From positions 62,001 through 126,000 of the forward strand of contig OX337241.1 in assembly GCA_946965045.2 (NCBI GenBank): 64,000 nucleotides of DNA, in the 5' to 3' direction. Position 1 is the stretch's first letter. Each line of letters starts with the position of its first letter. Positions 21,015 to 31,325 of this stretch are shown piece after piece. The stretch is from Epithemia pelagica (lineage: Eukaryota > Bacillariophyta > Bacillariophyceae > Surirellales > Surirellaceae). Made by a program: the position numbers and the translations under genes. The notes under the pieces were generated by a model. That model was not told the DNA's origin and searched no databases. It saw only the letters and a list, made by a program, of their open reading frames with translations.

Positions 21015-22433
21015 CGTCATAGATCCATGGATAGTCGAACTTCTCAGATAGTATCGTCCATCCTTGTAGGCGTCGATTAGTTTTGAGTTGCTTTTTGAGG
21101 TACCCTGCTCTTTTGATAAGACGTAGAAGCTTCGTCGTTACACGAAGTGATGGACTGTCGTTAAGGAGGACTGCTTTGGTAACTGTCTCGTGAACGTCCG
21201 ATGTTGCAAACCATCTGGATGGATAGTCATGTTCGAGTAGGAATAAAATAAGATCATACAGACAGTGATGGTTTGCATGATAATCATAACCTGGATGAAT
21301 GAAATTCGGCAAACGAGTCCACTCTAAGACACAGGAAACCGTTTGTTTTGATACTTGTTCTTGTTTCCATTCGGGTATTGCGATTGTTGGGATAGATAGT
21401 GCAGGAGTGTCGTTGAGCAATGGCAAAAGACGATTCTTTGTCCCCAGGCGGGTGCCGACACACTTTCTTGGCATAAAAATAATGAGACCATGTCCCCATG
21501 TCTCGTTTGCATTGAGTCCCACGATTTTAGAAATGCATTTTTGGCGGCGTAGGGGAATTGTGTTTGAGTTCTTGTAAGACTCTGAAATAAGGTAAGGGAA
21601 CACTGCATTTGATTGTGGTTGTAACCCCACGAGCATCCAAAGATTTGTTTTTCCTTTCTAGGTAGATATCCCGTTTGTTGCCTGTAAGAATCATTCCACA
21701 CTTGCACCATTTCCCAACTGTAATATAAGTAACTTGATCCAAGAACCGCCTTGGTTTTTCCATGGTAAGTAGTACTTCTTCGGTACGAGCTCCAGTAAGA
21801 ATTTCGTCAACGATAATTCCAAATCCATGGTGGATGGAGAGATTGCCCAGTTTTTCCAAAAACCTATCGCTTAGTACACTCCCATTGGAGGCCAAGAGGA
21901 GTTCAAGGAATAGGACGGTAATCGGTTGGTCAATTGTCTTTTGATAAACACAACGCTTGTGCAATATTCGTAGACACAAATCTTCATAAGATTCGAGGCG
22001 ACGTTCTTTCATTATACCAGGTAGGTGGTACGGAAGTGGTGTTGTCCTATTTCGGCCAGATGTTGAAACATCTTGGCTTTGGGGACTGTAAATATAGGTA
22101 GGGCCCTCTTCAATTCTGAAATTCGCTGTGGACCAGCATTGCAAGGGTCCCAAGTCTCCCGATATGTAGCTCCCACATCCAACTAGGACACCATTTGTAT
22201 CGCCATTACTTAAACTTGTGATGGCAAACAAATTGGCATCAGAGCCGTTGGGAGTCAATTTCTCCAGACTGAAGAACCCGCGGGTGCATTGATGTATGAT
22301 GGAACGTAGTTCTGTTTCGGCGACTCGGTCGGATGAACATGAGTAATCGATGGCGCGGCGTTTGGTTGCTTGATGATTGCAGTCAATTAGAATGTAGGAT
22401 GCACCCCATTCATTCGCAAAGTCATCACCCATT
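20989..22433 (-). pseudogene. Class-III-aminotransferase-like PLP enzyme, frame-slipped
   Basis: From ATG at 22433 the frame shows class III aminotransferase landmarks in order. These are LTPNGSDANLFAI (the serine/glycine phosphate-contact segment, usually NSGSEANE.A), VLVGCGSYISGDLG (usual gsYHG), then FLELLLASNGSVL and HHGFGIIVDEILTGAR (the PLP-binding Asp). TYITVGKWCKCGMIL follows, with Lys in the place of the Schiff-base lysine. The frame shifts by one base at a run of five T (plus strand 21538-21542). After it, text such as CISKIVGLNANETWGHGL continues to a stop at 20989. Total size, about 480 codons, fits the family. The substrate is unknown. Normal enzymes of this fold move amino groups; some relatives are isomerases or decarboxylases. 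An enzyme of this type inside a CACTA element is unexpected. Confidence 0.7.
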
Positions 22434-23274
22434 ATGAGGATCGTCCATTGACATATGAGAGAGAGAGAACAACACACGGAGAGACAACGAAAGAGAGTGA
22501 AGTATAATAAAAAAGGAATGAGACAGGATGCGAAAATGTGAGCGAAAAAAAAAATGAGCAAAGATGTGCTGTGTTAGTCTTAACGCCAGCAGAGTCTCGT
22601 ATTCTTATGTAACAATATGCAAGACCAAAAGGATCTACAAGCAAGACCAAATGGGAGCAAGGATGGTATATCTTGACTAGCGAAACAAGACTGAGTGAAG
22701 ATTGCGTGCTAACGGTAGATTTTCAAACAAATACAATTCATATTGGCAGGAAACTTTGGACAAATATAAATCGAAGGAATAGGATATGTAATACTATGCG
22801 AGTAAGACGAGTAGGATAAAGTAATCAGATTCTTTTATCATTGTTAATGGAATGATAGGGATTAGGATAGCTGTTCGAATATGAAAATGTCTTTCCAAAT
22901 ATCAAAATACAATATAGTTAAATGCAAGATGTTTCGGTAAAATATACAACGGGATGTTTCTGTTTGACCGTTGAGAATTAGAAATAATCTTGTATGTATC
23001 TTGTCGAAACATAAGAATACATACAAGCCTATACCAGGCAGGCCGGTATCCAACGGAAGATTCAAAAAAGACCCGTTGTCTCATTTTTTCAAACTTGTAA
23101 TATATATATATATATAGGATGAGAGAGTGAGAGAGAGACGAGAGACGATCGAGAGAGACAAGAGACAAGAGAGAGAGTGTGCTATATGATGATACACAGT
23201 AAGATACAAAAGAAAAGGGGGAATGGAACATAAAAAGGCTGTGTGAATGTTTTTTTATGTAATTACAGGAAACA
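22434..23274. promoter_or_regulatory. Divergent promoter region inside the transposon
   Basis: About 840 bases between the divergent PLP-enzyme-like gene and the unknown gene. It holds an AT dinucleotide run (about 23098-23116) and GA-rich tracts (22457-22500 and 23118-23180). The AT run lies 160-180 bases before the ATG at 23275 and could act as a TATA-type element. The translations here are low complexity. Confidence 0.4.
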
Positions 23275-24003
23275 ATGGCGAAAAGTCCGTATACATACTT
23301 CGTGTCGGAAACGACAATACCGGAGGCTGTTCCCAATCAAGCGATTTATTTCGTAATTGGTTTGGATTATCGTAAGAGATATTACAAGAATATGATGGTA
23401 AAGGCACTCGAGGCAGTTGGAGAAACAATTAAGAAGTCCGATTTTATAGAAGAGACAGATGAGGAGATGAAGTGCTTCGGGTACCCGACGTATAAAGTGA
23501 AAAAGAAGGCACCGAAAGAAGGTTTGGTTTTAGCCCAACGATACTTTCATAATCTTGGGTACAGGCCGCATACAATGGACTCGTTTGTGCAAATATACGA
23601 TTTGTGGAGGATGCGGAGTCTTTATCTCATTGTTTTGCAAGGTAAAGTGGTCTCGAAGATGTGTATTCTACATCAGGAAATCTTTACCTACGACGAGAAG
23701 GCAAATATCATGACAATTGCAAAATGTAATGAAGAAATCAATGGATATCCTCCAGAGGCAATGAAAGTAATGGATGTATCGGTGGAAACGCCTTTTGTTG
23801 CTGTGACAGTGTATGGGTTGGATAAAGAAGGTACGTATGATAGTAACTTCTGTGCCATATACACGTTGCCAAAGAAGAAGAACGGTGAAATAATAGATAC
23901 AACGGGAGACCATAATGATCACGATGACAACAACAAAGAGAACGACGATAATAACAAAGGAGATGACAACGATATTACAGCGATGACAACGACGACAAAA
24001 TGA
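23275..24003 (+). CDS. Transposon-encoded protein of unknown family, 242 residues
   Basis: Intronless and intact. Residues 1-205 look globular, with mixed alpha/beta character, several aromatic residues (YFVIGLDYRKRYYKN, QIYDLWRMRSLYLIVL) and only three Cys. The last 35 residues are an Asp/Asn/Lys-rich tail (DHNDHDDNNKEND). No signal peptide, membrane segment or catalytic motif is recognised. It is the rightmost gene of the element, 50 bases from the right subterminal array, and is co-oriented with the transposase. It could be a passenger or a transposition accessory factor; the sequence does not decide. Confidence 0.65.
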   Translation: MAKSPYTYFVSETTIPEAVPNQAIYFVIGLDYRKRYYKNMMVKALEAVGETIKKSDFIEETDEEMKCFGYPTYKVKKKAPKEGLVLAQRYFHNLGYRPHTMDSFVQIYDLWRMRSLYLIVLQGKVVSKMCILHQEIFTYDEKANIMTIAKCNEEINGYPPEAMKVMDVSVETPFVAVTVYGLDKEGTYDSNFCAIYTLPKKKNGEIIDTTGDHNDHDDNNKENDDNNKGDDNDITAMTTTTK

Positions 24004-24069
24004 CGAGAGAGAGAGAGAGATGTGACGAGAGATGAGAGAGAGAGAGATGAGAATTGGTAAAATGCTGAA

Positions 24070-24300
24070 TCAGTTCATGGTGAACTGAATATCAGACAAA
24101 CAGTTGATGTGAACTGTGGAAAGAGTAAAACAGTTGAGTAAAATAAATCAGTCTGCATACAGTTGACGATAAACAGAATAAACTTCAAACAGTTGATAAC
24201 AGTGATTAAATATGAACGGTCAACCTCTGATGTTATACAGTTGAGAAATGACTGATTATTTCTTAGACAGTTCAGATTTGTGAAATTCAGTTCGGATCTG
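24070..24300. repeat. Right subterminal motif array (CAGTTGA-like)
   Basis: At least seven copies of CAGTT(G/C)A or its complement, for example near 24071, 24101, 24130, 24160, 24190, 24238 and 24268. It mirrors the array at the left end of the element. Confidence 0.75.
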
Positions 24301-24310
24301 AAGTGCAGTG
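24285..24310 (-). repeat. Right terminal inverted repeat
   Basis: Ends TGCAGTG at 24310. Read inward it begins CACTGCA and pairs with 13867-13892 (21 of 26). The next bases are GTG, whose GT matches the left flank. Confidence 0.82.
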
Positions 24311-24837
24311 GTGCCATTCGACGACATGTTGTTGAGGGAGAGAGAACACTTCCCCTTCGTTTTTCCGCATGGGTGATGTGGCGTCTTTGTTGTGATTGGT
24401 TGGGTTACTTAAGATTTGTCCCTGCCATGTTTTCTGACATCAGGAATGACGTATTTCGCGTGGGGCTTGTTCCCCTTCGAGCGACCGAAAAGGTCATAAT
24501 TCAAACTTTCAAGCTGGACCAATGGCCCCGACGGAGAAATGACAGGGCCATTGATAAAAAAGACTTTTGGATCAAAGCCTCTTATTTTAGCCAGGCGAGC
24601 GTGGCTCAATGGAACATTAGGAAGAAGAAAGAGTCGGGTAGCATGGATAGGTCTCCTCCATGGTGCCAATCGAGATACCTATCCATCCATGATTGTTGGA
24701 AGAAACCGAAGTCCATGAGATGATATGTCCCTCTTTTGTGGTTTAGTAATTTACAATTCAGTAGTCTGTTTCTCTCTCTATATATATCCAAAATTTCCCA
24801 ATAGTCTTCTTGTAGAGACTCCCCACCCCTAGCTGGA
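24311..24837. other. Intergenic, right flank of the transposon
   Basis: About 530 bases of host sequence. The short frames have no motif. It contains a short (TA)n/(CT)n patch near 24770-24786 close to the 3' end of the next leftward gene. Confidence 0.45.
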
Positions 24838-25824
24838 CTAGGCCGCCGCCGGCAGGTTGTATTGCGCTTGGGCCAAGAGTTGGGCCATGAGGACATGAGC
24901 TTGTGTCACTTGTCGACAACAATTGCGAAATTCCAACCGCAATGCCTCGGCATCGGTCCACAATCCCTGTTGGTGTTCGGTTTGAATGACCGCCACCAAT
25001 TCTTGGACCGATTCGCGGCGTTCCTTGGCATCCAAAAACAAGGTGGCCGACAAGTAATGTTCCAAGCCAATCAATTCAATGCCACCTCCAAACTTTCTGA
25101 GGTACAATTTGGACAATTTCTTGTTGGACAGTTTGGGGATTTGCGAGGCATTGTCCAAGACGTAATTCACCGTCTTGGTCTTGCGCAACAAGCCTTCCAA
25201 ACTCGTGACAAAGTGCAAGGGACTGGCCTTGTTGGTGGTGGTAGCATTCTCCTCTTGATGGTCGTCTTGCTCTTGTTGTCGTTGTTGTTGCTGTTGCTGT
25301 TTTTGTTCGTCCAAGAGTCGAATTTTGGTTTTGGAGACGAGAATTTTTAAATTGTCCCGCATGACGGCATAATCCTCATCGGAATACCACGTTTTGCGAC
25401 AATCCTTAACCAAATTCTTGCGCTTCTTGTCGGCATGGTATTGATTCATGGTTTCGTTGAAGCGAACACTCTTGGGAATGGGGGTACTAGACGTTTTCTT
25501 GGAGGACTTGCTGCTGCTGCTGTTGGACTTTTTTGTTTTGGTACTCTTTTTGCTGCTGAGACTCGTGGTGCTGTCCGACGAGAGACTGGTCGCCGCCGTA
25601 TCTCCCGAGGCCAAACTCCAACTGGAATTGGACTTGGTAAAGGGTTTGGATCGGGGTCTCTTGCTCGTAGTCTTGTTGTTGTTGTTGTCGGATTTACTAT
25701 CGACGGTGGATTTGGACTTTTTGGTTTTGCCCGCCTTGGGCATGCAAGGAGGAGGAGGCAAGTCGGGTTGTTCGTCTTGGGTGGACGTTGCCGAGCGAGA
25801 AATGGATGTGCGTTTGAACAACAT
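24838..25824 (-). CDS. SVRF-type family protein, paralogue 1
   Basis: Intronless, 328 residues from the ATG at 25824. The N-terminal half is Ser/Lys-rich and disordered. The core begins at KSVRFNETMNQY, continues with CRKTWYSDEDYAVMRDN, then a Gln-rich stretch (about 12 Q), GIELIGLEHYLS, and ends with a helical block containing LRLEFRNCCRQVTQAHVLMAQ. The same signature order occurs in the gene at 28199 on the other strand, so the two are paralogues. I know this pattern as common in diatom genomes without an assigned function. A longer frame upstream of the ATG exists but lacks a better start. Confidence 0.75.
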   Translation of the reverse strand: MLFKRTSISRSATSTQDEQPDLPPPPCMPKAGKTKKSKSTVDSKSDNNNNKTTSKRPRSKPFTKSNSSWSLASGDTAATSLSSDSTTSLSSKKSTKTKKSNSSSSKSSKKTSSTPIPKSVRFNETMNQYHADKKRKNLVKDCRKTWYSDEDYAVMRDNLKILVSKTKIRLLDEQKQQQQQQRQQEQDDHQEENATTTNKASPLHFVTSLEGLLRKTKTVNYVLDNASQIPKLSNKKLSKLYLRKFGGGIELIGLEHYLSATLFLDAKERRESVQELVAVIQTEHQQGLWTDAEALRLEFRNCCRQVTQAHVLMAQLLAQAQYNLPAAA

Positions 25825-28198
25825 GGTAAATCGATGAATGTGCCAACGGGAGAATGCTTTGTTTTTTGGAAACACACAAGACAAACTACGACTGGACCAC
25901 CCCAAACACAAAATTATGAACCAACCATCCAATGTGCGAGTGCACAATCGTTCCTTCTCGTTCCGAATGTGCGTGGTTGGTCCCAAACTGCATGATTGGT
26001 TGGGTCAGTCCCAGCAAATCCAACCTTTTCCAGTGAAAGCACGGCGCCTCGCGTTGGCCGGCAGTCATCCACTCACTGTATTGTATTGCCCCCATGACAA
26101 CAATTGGTAGAGGAGTTAGCCCCCAAAGGTTCCAGTGAATTCCAAAAGCCTGCAGAAGAAGGCAGAAAGAAATTTAGCTGCAATGGGGGTCATTCTCTTT
26201 TCCTGCGTACCTACTCCTGGTGACTTTTACTTTGGGGCTTTCCTCTTTCCTCAACACGCACAAGCCAATGAGGATCCAAACCCCAAAGACCATGCTGCCT
26301 GTTAGAGAGACCATCCAAAACAGTTTAGATGGCATCCTATCAGTGGAATGCCGCAGCATCTCTTTCGATCCCACGAGGATACACACACGCGCGCGCTGGG
26401 ATGCCGCCCACACAGAGCAACCATCCACAATCATCCAGTCAAGCAAGCAACAACTCGTGCCTCTCGCGCTCTGCCTCTTTCTCAAGACATGCAGCACACA
26501 CACGCACTCTCTGGAGCAAGCAATTCATATATTATCTGACTCTGAAATCTCTCATGTGTACACCGTAGTGTACTAGCTAGACATGTCACGGTCACGTCTT
26601 GGTACCATTGTCAGCGTCTGAAAAATAAAGGAGTACGACTGCGCCCAAACCCCTTCCAAGTCGTTCGAGTCGAGGCTGCTTCTGCATCCTTGTAAACTAG
26701 GCAGGTAGATCCCCAAGAACACACACAAGACGGGCTGCCTACCTACCTCGAAAAAAAAAGAGAGTCGCCACTCGATACCTCTCATCCAGGAAGCCAGCAT
26801 CCCACACTGTTCTACCTATAGACGATTCTGGACTCAAGTGCTGGTTGTTGTGGTTGTGCTCTTCTCTCCCTGTTTCCAGAGACCCAATCTTGGGCATATC
26901 TGCAATACAACCGTTCGAGGGAGATTCTACATTCCATCTCAAGAAGAGTCCAACACCTACGGTAGTAACTACTCGTGAGATCCGCTTGTGTGCACACAGC
27001 CAGTATCTCAAACGTTTAGCGCAGAGGCCTCGTTTCGTTCGGCTTCCTTGTGTGTGTGTGCTTTTGGTGCGGTGATGATTCTCATTCGGTAGAGACGGAC
27101 TGGGTGTTGGTTGTTTGTTTCCAGATATGCGCTCTCGTGGATGTGGGGCGTCTCTGGAATGACGCGCGCAAGTACTAGAGGTAGTAGTAACGACACACAC
27201 ACATGCCTTGCCATGCGAATCGCCGCCAACCAAAATGGCAGCCAACAGTTCAAGGTCCAACCATTCACGAAAACAACTAAACATGCACAACAAAAACAAC
27301 ACCCCCCTGTCTCGAGTAGTCAACCAGTCGTGTTGTTTCATCTTGGACTAGGTAGAAAGAGACGAATGATCGCACTACCGTACGGAGGAAGAGAGGGAAT
27401 AGGACTAGCTAGTAGTTCTCCGACCATTTGAAGATGGATCATGATAAAATGTGATGATGAGTTGGTTCTAATCTCTCGACGCCCCGACGCCATGATGGTT
27501 GTCGTCCGAAAGCGCATCTCCTTATGGCCCTTTTGGCTGGCAGCGGCTTTACGGTAGTAGCGAAGCAAAATCTCTCCGTTGTAGCTAAAGTGTCGTCGTC
27601 GGCGTGGATTTGTGTAGTATCATCGTCCCACGAACCATCACCATGGCCAAAGAATGGGCCCCTCGACTTTGTGAGGCTATCATTCACTCACTCGTATTCG
27701 TGATTTGTGCGCCAAAAGAATTGCCCCAAAAAGGTCGCGTTCCACGACTATTGCCTCCTTTAATTTGAATCATGGACCTGCCGGCTTGATTCACGAACAA
27801 AATGGTTGGTGGGTCACGAGTCTACGACTGGAACTATTTTAAATCATGTACGATTTCTGTAGAGGGCAATGCAAAGTGGGACACGCCAGAGGAGTCCCCA
27901 ACGCGTCTGCACGCACATGTGGTAGGCTCTTTCTCTCATGTTTTCCCGATTACAAACACACACACTTCAGCTCCCCGAGTTGCTCCCTCCTCCTCTTGGA
28001 TACACCTCTTTTTTGTGTTGTTGTGTGTGCCGCAACAGCACAAGAAGAAGAAGAAGAAGAAGAAGAAATACATTCTATACCTACGATTAGTAATATTCAT
28101 CGTTGCTGCTCGACCGAATAGACACTACATTGTTTCTGTTTCAATAAAAAAACTCGCGCAGTCTCTTTCATCATTCCTCTAATACAATCCTCATCATC
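25825..28198. other. Intergenic between divergent SVRF-type paralogues
   Basis: About 2.4 kb. Several short frames occur on both strands (for example 26739-27341 minus) but with no motif, poor composition and no conserved start. It contains (CA)n patches near 26382-26392 and 27192-27202 and an (AAG)9 tract at 28042-28068 just before the rightward gene. It must hold both divergent promoters. Confidence 0.45.
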
Positions 28199-29218
28199 AT
28201 GCCCACCACCACCGCCACTACCCACCAATCGGCTCTTCTCTTGGTGCCACCTCGAGATGATGCATCGTCCAACCATCATCATAATACTAATGAGCATGAT
28301 GATTATGATGACGGTTCCTCGTTGGAATCCACTCGTTGCGTTCATGCCGACGACGACGACAAGCCATGCTCCACGAATCATATCCTACCACAAGCACCCA
28401 TCACTCCAAAACAATCCAAAAAGTCGGTGCGCTTTTGTCCTGACGACCAGAATTGCATTCATGCCATGCCGGATTGTGTCGTTGATGAAGACGACCATGA
28501 CAGGATTTGGTATTCCCCCGACGAATTGAGCAGTTTCAAACGTCGCGCGCAACGCATGGCCGATCGGATTCAAGACAAGACAAAGTGGTTGCCCCAGGAT
28601 CATGAGCAATCGCCCCACCAATTTCTCTCGGCCCTGGAACATCTCGTGAACCAGTGCACACAGCATCAGGAGCAACAACAAGCACAGCAAGAAGCCGAAC
28701 AAGAAGAAGAAGAAGATGAACAAGAACAACCAGAGGAAGAACAACACGGAGATGCACGACAAGAACAACCACAACCACAACAACAACATGAAGAACAACA
28801 CGAAAAAGATCCATTCACTCTTCCGCCCTTTGTCCAACCATTATTGGACCGTTTGGTTCAATGGTATGCCTTGGCCAATCCACAACAACAAGAGGATGGT
28901 CCATCATTGTTATCCATGAGCAGTCATGACAGCAGTCATGCTTCTTCTTCCAGTCCGACCAAGACGAGTTTGCCCTTGGAATGCATTGGATTGGAAGGCT
29001 TTGTCTCGACCGTGTGGAGTCGCGATGCCGCCCAGCGACGACGCGCCATTTGTCGTGTGGTCCATCATATCACGGAGGAATACGAGTTGGGCTTTTGGAC
29101 AGCCGACGAATTGCCTGCGGGCTATCAAACGTGTTGTCGCCGCATTTCTCAAGTCCCTGCCATTATGGCGCATATCGTGGCTCTGGCGCAATGGCAAGCA
29201 TCTTCGTTCGACTACTAG
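28199..29218 (+). CDS. SVRF-type family protein, paralogue 2
   Basis: Intronless, 339 residues. The signature order matches the gene at 24838: KKSVRFCPDDQN, DRIWYSPDELSSFKRRA, a Gln/Glu low-complexity insert of about 60 residues, CIGLEGFVSTVWS, and a closing helical block with AGYQTCCRRISQVPAIMAH. The N-terminal 60 residues are His/Asp-rich and acidic. The two genes are divergent and about 2.4 kb apart, so an inverted local duplication is a simple explanation. Function unknown. Confidence 0.78.
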   Translation: MPTTTATTHQSALLLVPPRDDASSNHHHNTNEHDDYDDGSSLESTRCVHADDDDKPCSTNHILPQAPITPKQSKKSVRFCPDDQNCIHAMPDCVVDEDDHDRIWYSPDELSSFKRRAQRMADRIQDKTKWLPQDHEQSPHQFLSALEHLVNQCTQHQEQQQAQQEAEQEEEEDEQEQPEEEQHGDARQEQPQPQQQHEEQHEKDPFTLPPFVQPLLDRLVQWYALANPQQQEDGPSLLSMSSHDSSHASSSSPTKTSLPLECIGLEGFVSTVWSRDAAQRRRAICRVVHHITEEYELGFWTADELPAGYQTCCRRISQVPAIMAHIVALAQWQASSFDY

Positions 29219-30327
29219 AGCGACAACAAGGAGACTCTGGGATACAAGTGTGTGAGCACGTCGTACGGGGATACGGCAGACGCACATACCCAACAAGAAA
29301 GGACCTGTGGAGTCCTTGTCGTCGGAACCAGTCCGACGAATGGGGATGATTGCGACGACACGTCGATTCGGTTCTACCAACTAGTGCGCGGAACTGGGCC
29401 GTGAATTCTCTCTCTCTCTCCTTTCTTTTGTATCCACGGTAGGATGATTTGGGGTTTGTGTGTTGTGGATCAAGCGAGGGAGACAATGCTACGCGAAAAC
29501 GACAGCGCCATTCGGAATGTCTGATAGAGAGAGGGGTGTATCTTATAGCCTTTTGGGAATTGGCATGTATAGTAGCTAGTCCTTTCTATACACTCTCTCC
29601 AGAAGACGACCTAGTGTATTCCTACTTCGACCTGTTTCTGTAGCCATTTTACTCCACACCGCAACCGAAGAGTTTCGTGTCGTACAATACTGTATGGGCA
29701 TTCGGGAGTTTTATGCATGCCGAATCTATTATTTTATCGTTCCGAACTATAGAAGAGAGTGTGGAATGCCTCGTCGTCGTGTTGTTGCTTCTTCCAACTA
29801 GGTTTTAGGCACTCTCGTTGGGGATATGGATACATGCTGCCAAGTACTGCAGCAAATACAGTCCTCTCTCTCTCTCTTTACGGATTCCAAGGTATTCCAA
29901 GGTTGAAGGTCCCTTCTACCTCTAGTAGAGAGCGAGAGAGAGAGGTATTGAGCTTTGTCTTGTGTGTTGGGAGTAGTAGTTCGCCTCCATTCGTTCCTCT
30001 AGCAGTCGGAGTACATATGATGTGTGTGCGCTTATGTATAAGTAGTTGGAACCAGGCCCACAATCCATGGTTCGTTCCATTATTTCCCCTGCCATGATGA
30101 ACTGGAGGACTCCTATCGTATTGTGTATTCCAAGCAGGGCGATTTTTGCGAGCATCACAGAATCTCTAGGTCATGTGCTGCTGCTCGACCACTAACACTG
30201 AGCTAGCTAGAGATGAGTCCTTCAACTCCCTTTCTAGGTAGAGTATTTCGATCGAACGACAATGGTAGTGCCGGCATTCAACTCGATGAAGATAGTAGAT
30301 CCTTGGACTGTGGCTGACCTCTATCAC
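29219..30327. other. Intergenic, convergent genes
   Basis: About 1.1 kb between the 3' ends of the SVRF-type paralogue 2 and the EF-hand gene. The frames are short and contain CT/GA runs (29405-29422, 29860-29878, 29928-29942). No RNA gene seen. Confidence 0.45.
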
Positions 30328-31325
30328 TTAGTAGAGACCCAACAGCATCATGGCCACTCCAATCCCCAACACCATTGAGAACGGATTGATGGACAGTGTC
30401 ACACTCGCAGCCGACAACAAGGAGGTCTGGTTGTTGTTGTTGGCGGACAAGGACGACTGGAACAATGCCTCGAATTCCGTCCGTGTAACACAAGTATCGG
30501 CTCCACTCTCTTCTCGAATGTGTTGGGCCAAATCGGGACTGACTACCAAAGTAGCTCCGAAAAACAAGTTGACAAAGTCGACCACATTGTCTGCCATGAC
30601 ACAGATATTATCCAAAGAAGCTTCACTGCCCTCGGCGCCAGTTGCAGCACCAGTACAGGCCACCACATCATTGAACAAAATCTCTCCGGATTGTCCTGTC
30701 GGGAATTGGATATGCTCCATTTCCCAAGCATCAATGGAGCCATCCTTGTTGGTATCAATAAATTCAATCGCATCTTGGATCAATCCATCCATATCCAGTC
30801 CATCTTGACTTGCTGAATCATCCACAAGGCCGGACAACAATGACGTGTAGAGAGACTGGAGTATATCGGTCGAGAACGCTCGCCGAGTCTCCATACGAGT
30901 AACAACGTCTTCCAAGGTTTGAGATCTACTTGTGTCAAAGAAGCACCATTGGGAGTGTTGTCGTCCTTCTTGTCTGGTACTTGAGATTGGCCTCCTTTCT
31001 GAGACGTGAGGAGAAAGCACTTGTAGGTCTTGTCTGTTTCTTCTGGAACAGCCGTCAAGGTACGCCCAAGGTCCAATTGTCCGACCACCAATCCGACAAG
31101 CAGCAACACAATCGCAAGCCCCAGAAAGACCAGAAAGAACTTGAACCGAGGAGGTTTTTCGGGACTTGGTGCAGGTTGTTGTGGACGTTTCGCGGCAATA
31201 TTGACCAAATTTAAAACATCCGCACGGAACGGAACCTGATCACCAGTATTCATAGGATTGAGAGTGTTGACATCGAATTCGTACACCGTCCCGTCACCAG
31301 CCAATGCATAGAGAACTTGATTCAT
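30328..31325 (-). CDS. EF-hand membrane protein, two exons
   Basis: Predicted exons 31325-31021 and 30928-30328, joined over a 92-nt intron (GTGCTT...ACACAAG) that restores frame; 301 residues. The N-terminal part has a repeat-like YALAGDGTVYEFDV, a Pro-rich spacer and one membrane segment (about residues 67-90, FFLVFLGLAIVLLLVGLVVG). The second half holds a canonical EF-hand loop DTNKDGSIDAWE, four Cys and a C-terminal hydrophobic tail (MVLGIGVAMMLLGLY). It may be a calcium-sensing membrane protein. The donor is weak, so a simple frame slip is the alternative. Sense-like fragments upstream (near 31380-31520, VYDTGVLDENN) suggest missing 5' exons or decay. Confidence 0.55.

Larger units (their letters stand above)
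13867..24310. mobile_element. 10.4-kb CACTA-like (En/Spm-type) DNA transposon
   Basis: Both ends begin, read inward, with CACTGCA. Over the first 26 positions the left end (13867-13892) and the complement of the right end (24310-24285) agree at 21. Arrays of a CAGTTGA-like motif follow on each side. The bases outside are ...GGT on the left and GTG... on the right, giving a 2-bp GT duplication. A 3-bp GGT duplication is possible if the right end is one base shorter. Inside are four genes: a minus-strand Zn-ribbon protein, a plus-strand Tnp2-type transposase, a minus-strand PLP-enzyme-like gene and a plus-strand unknown gene. CACT/G termini, subterminal arrays, short target duplications and a Tnp2 transposase are the defining marks of the CACTA superfamily. 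The copy appears damaged (two stops, one frame slip). Confidence 0.85.

Noticed and set aside
14206-24050. GA-rich tracts near both inner ends as a second pair of terminal repeats
   Set aside because: They are in direct, not inverted, orientation, and similar GA tracts occur in front of other genes of the element, so they are better seen as simple sequence.
13867-24310. Interpretation as an integrated virus or Polinton-like element
   Set aside because: No polymerase, capsid, packaging ATPase or integrase signature. The termini, subterminal arrays and Tnp2 motifs fit a CACTA transposon.
26739-27341. 200-residue minus-strand frame
   Set aside because: Composition varies along its length, and there is no domain, signal peptide or conserved start. 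It lies in microsatellite-rich intergenic DNA.
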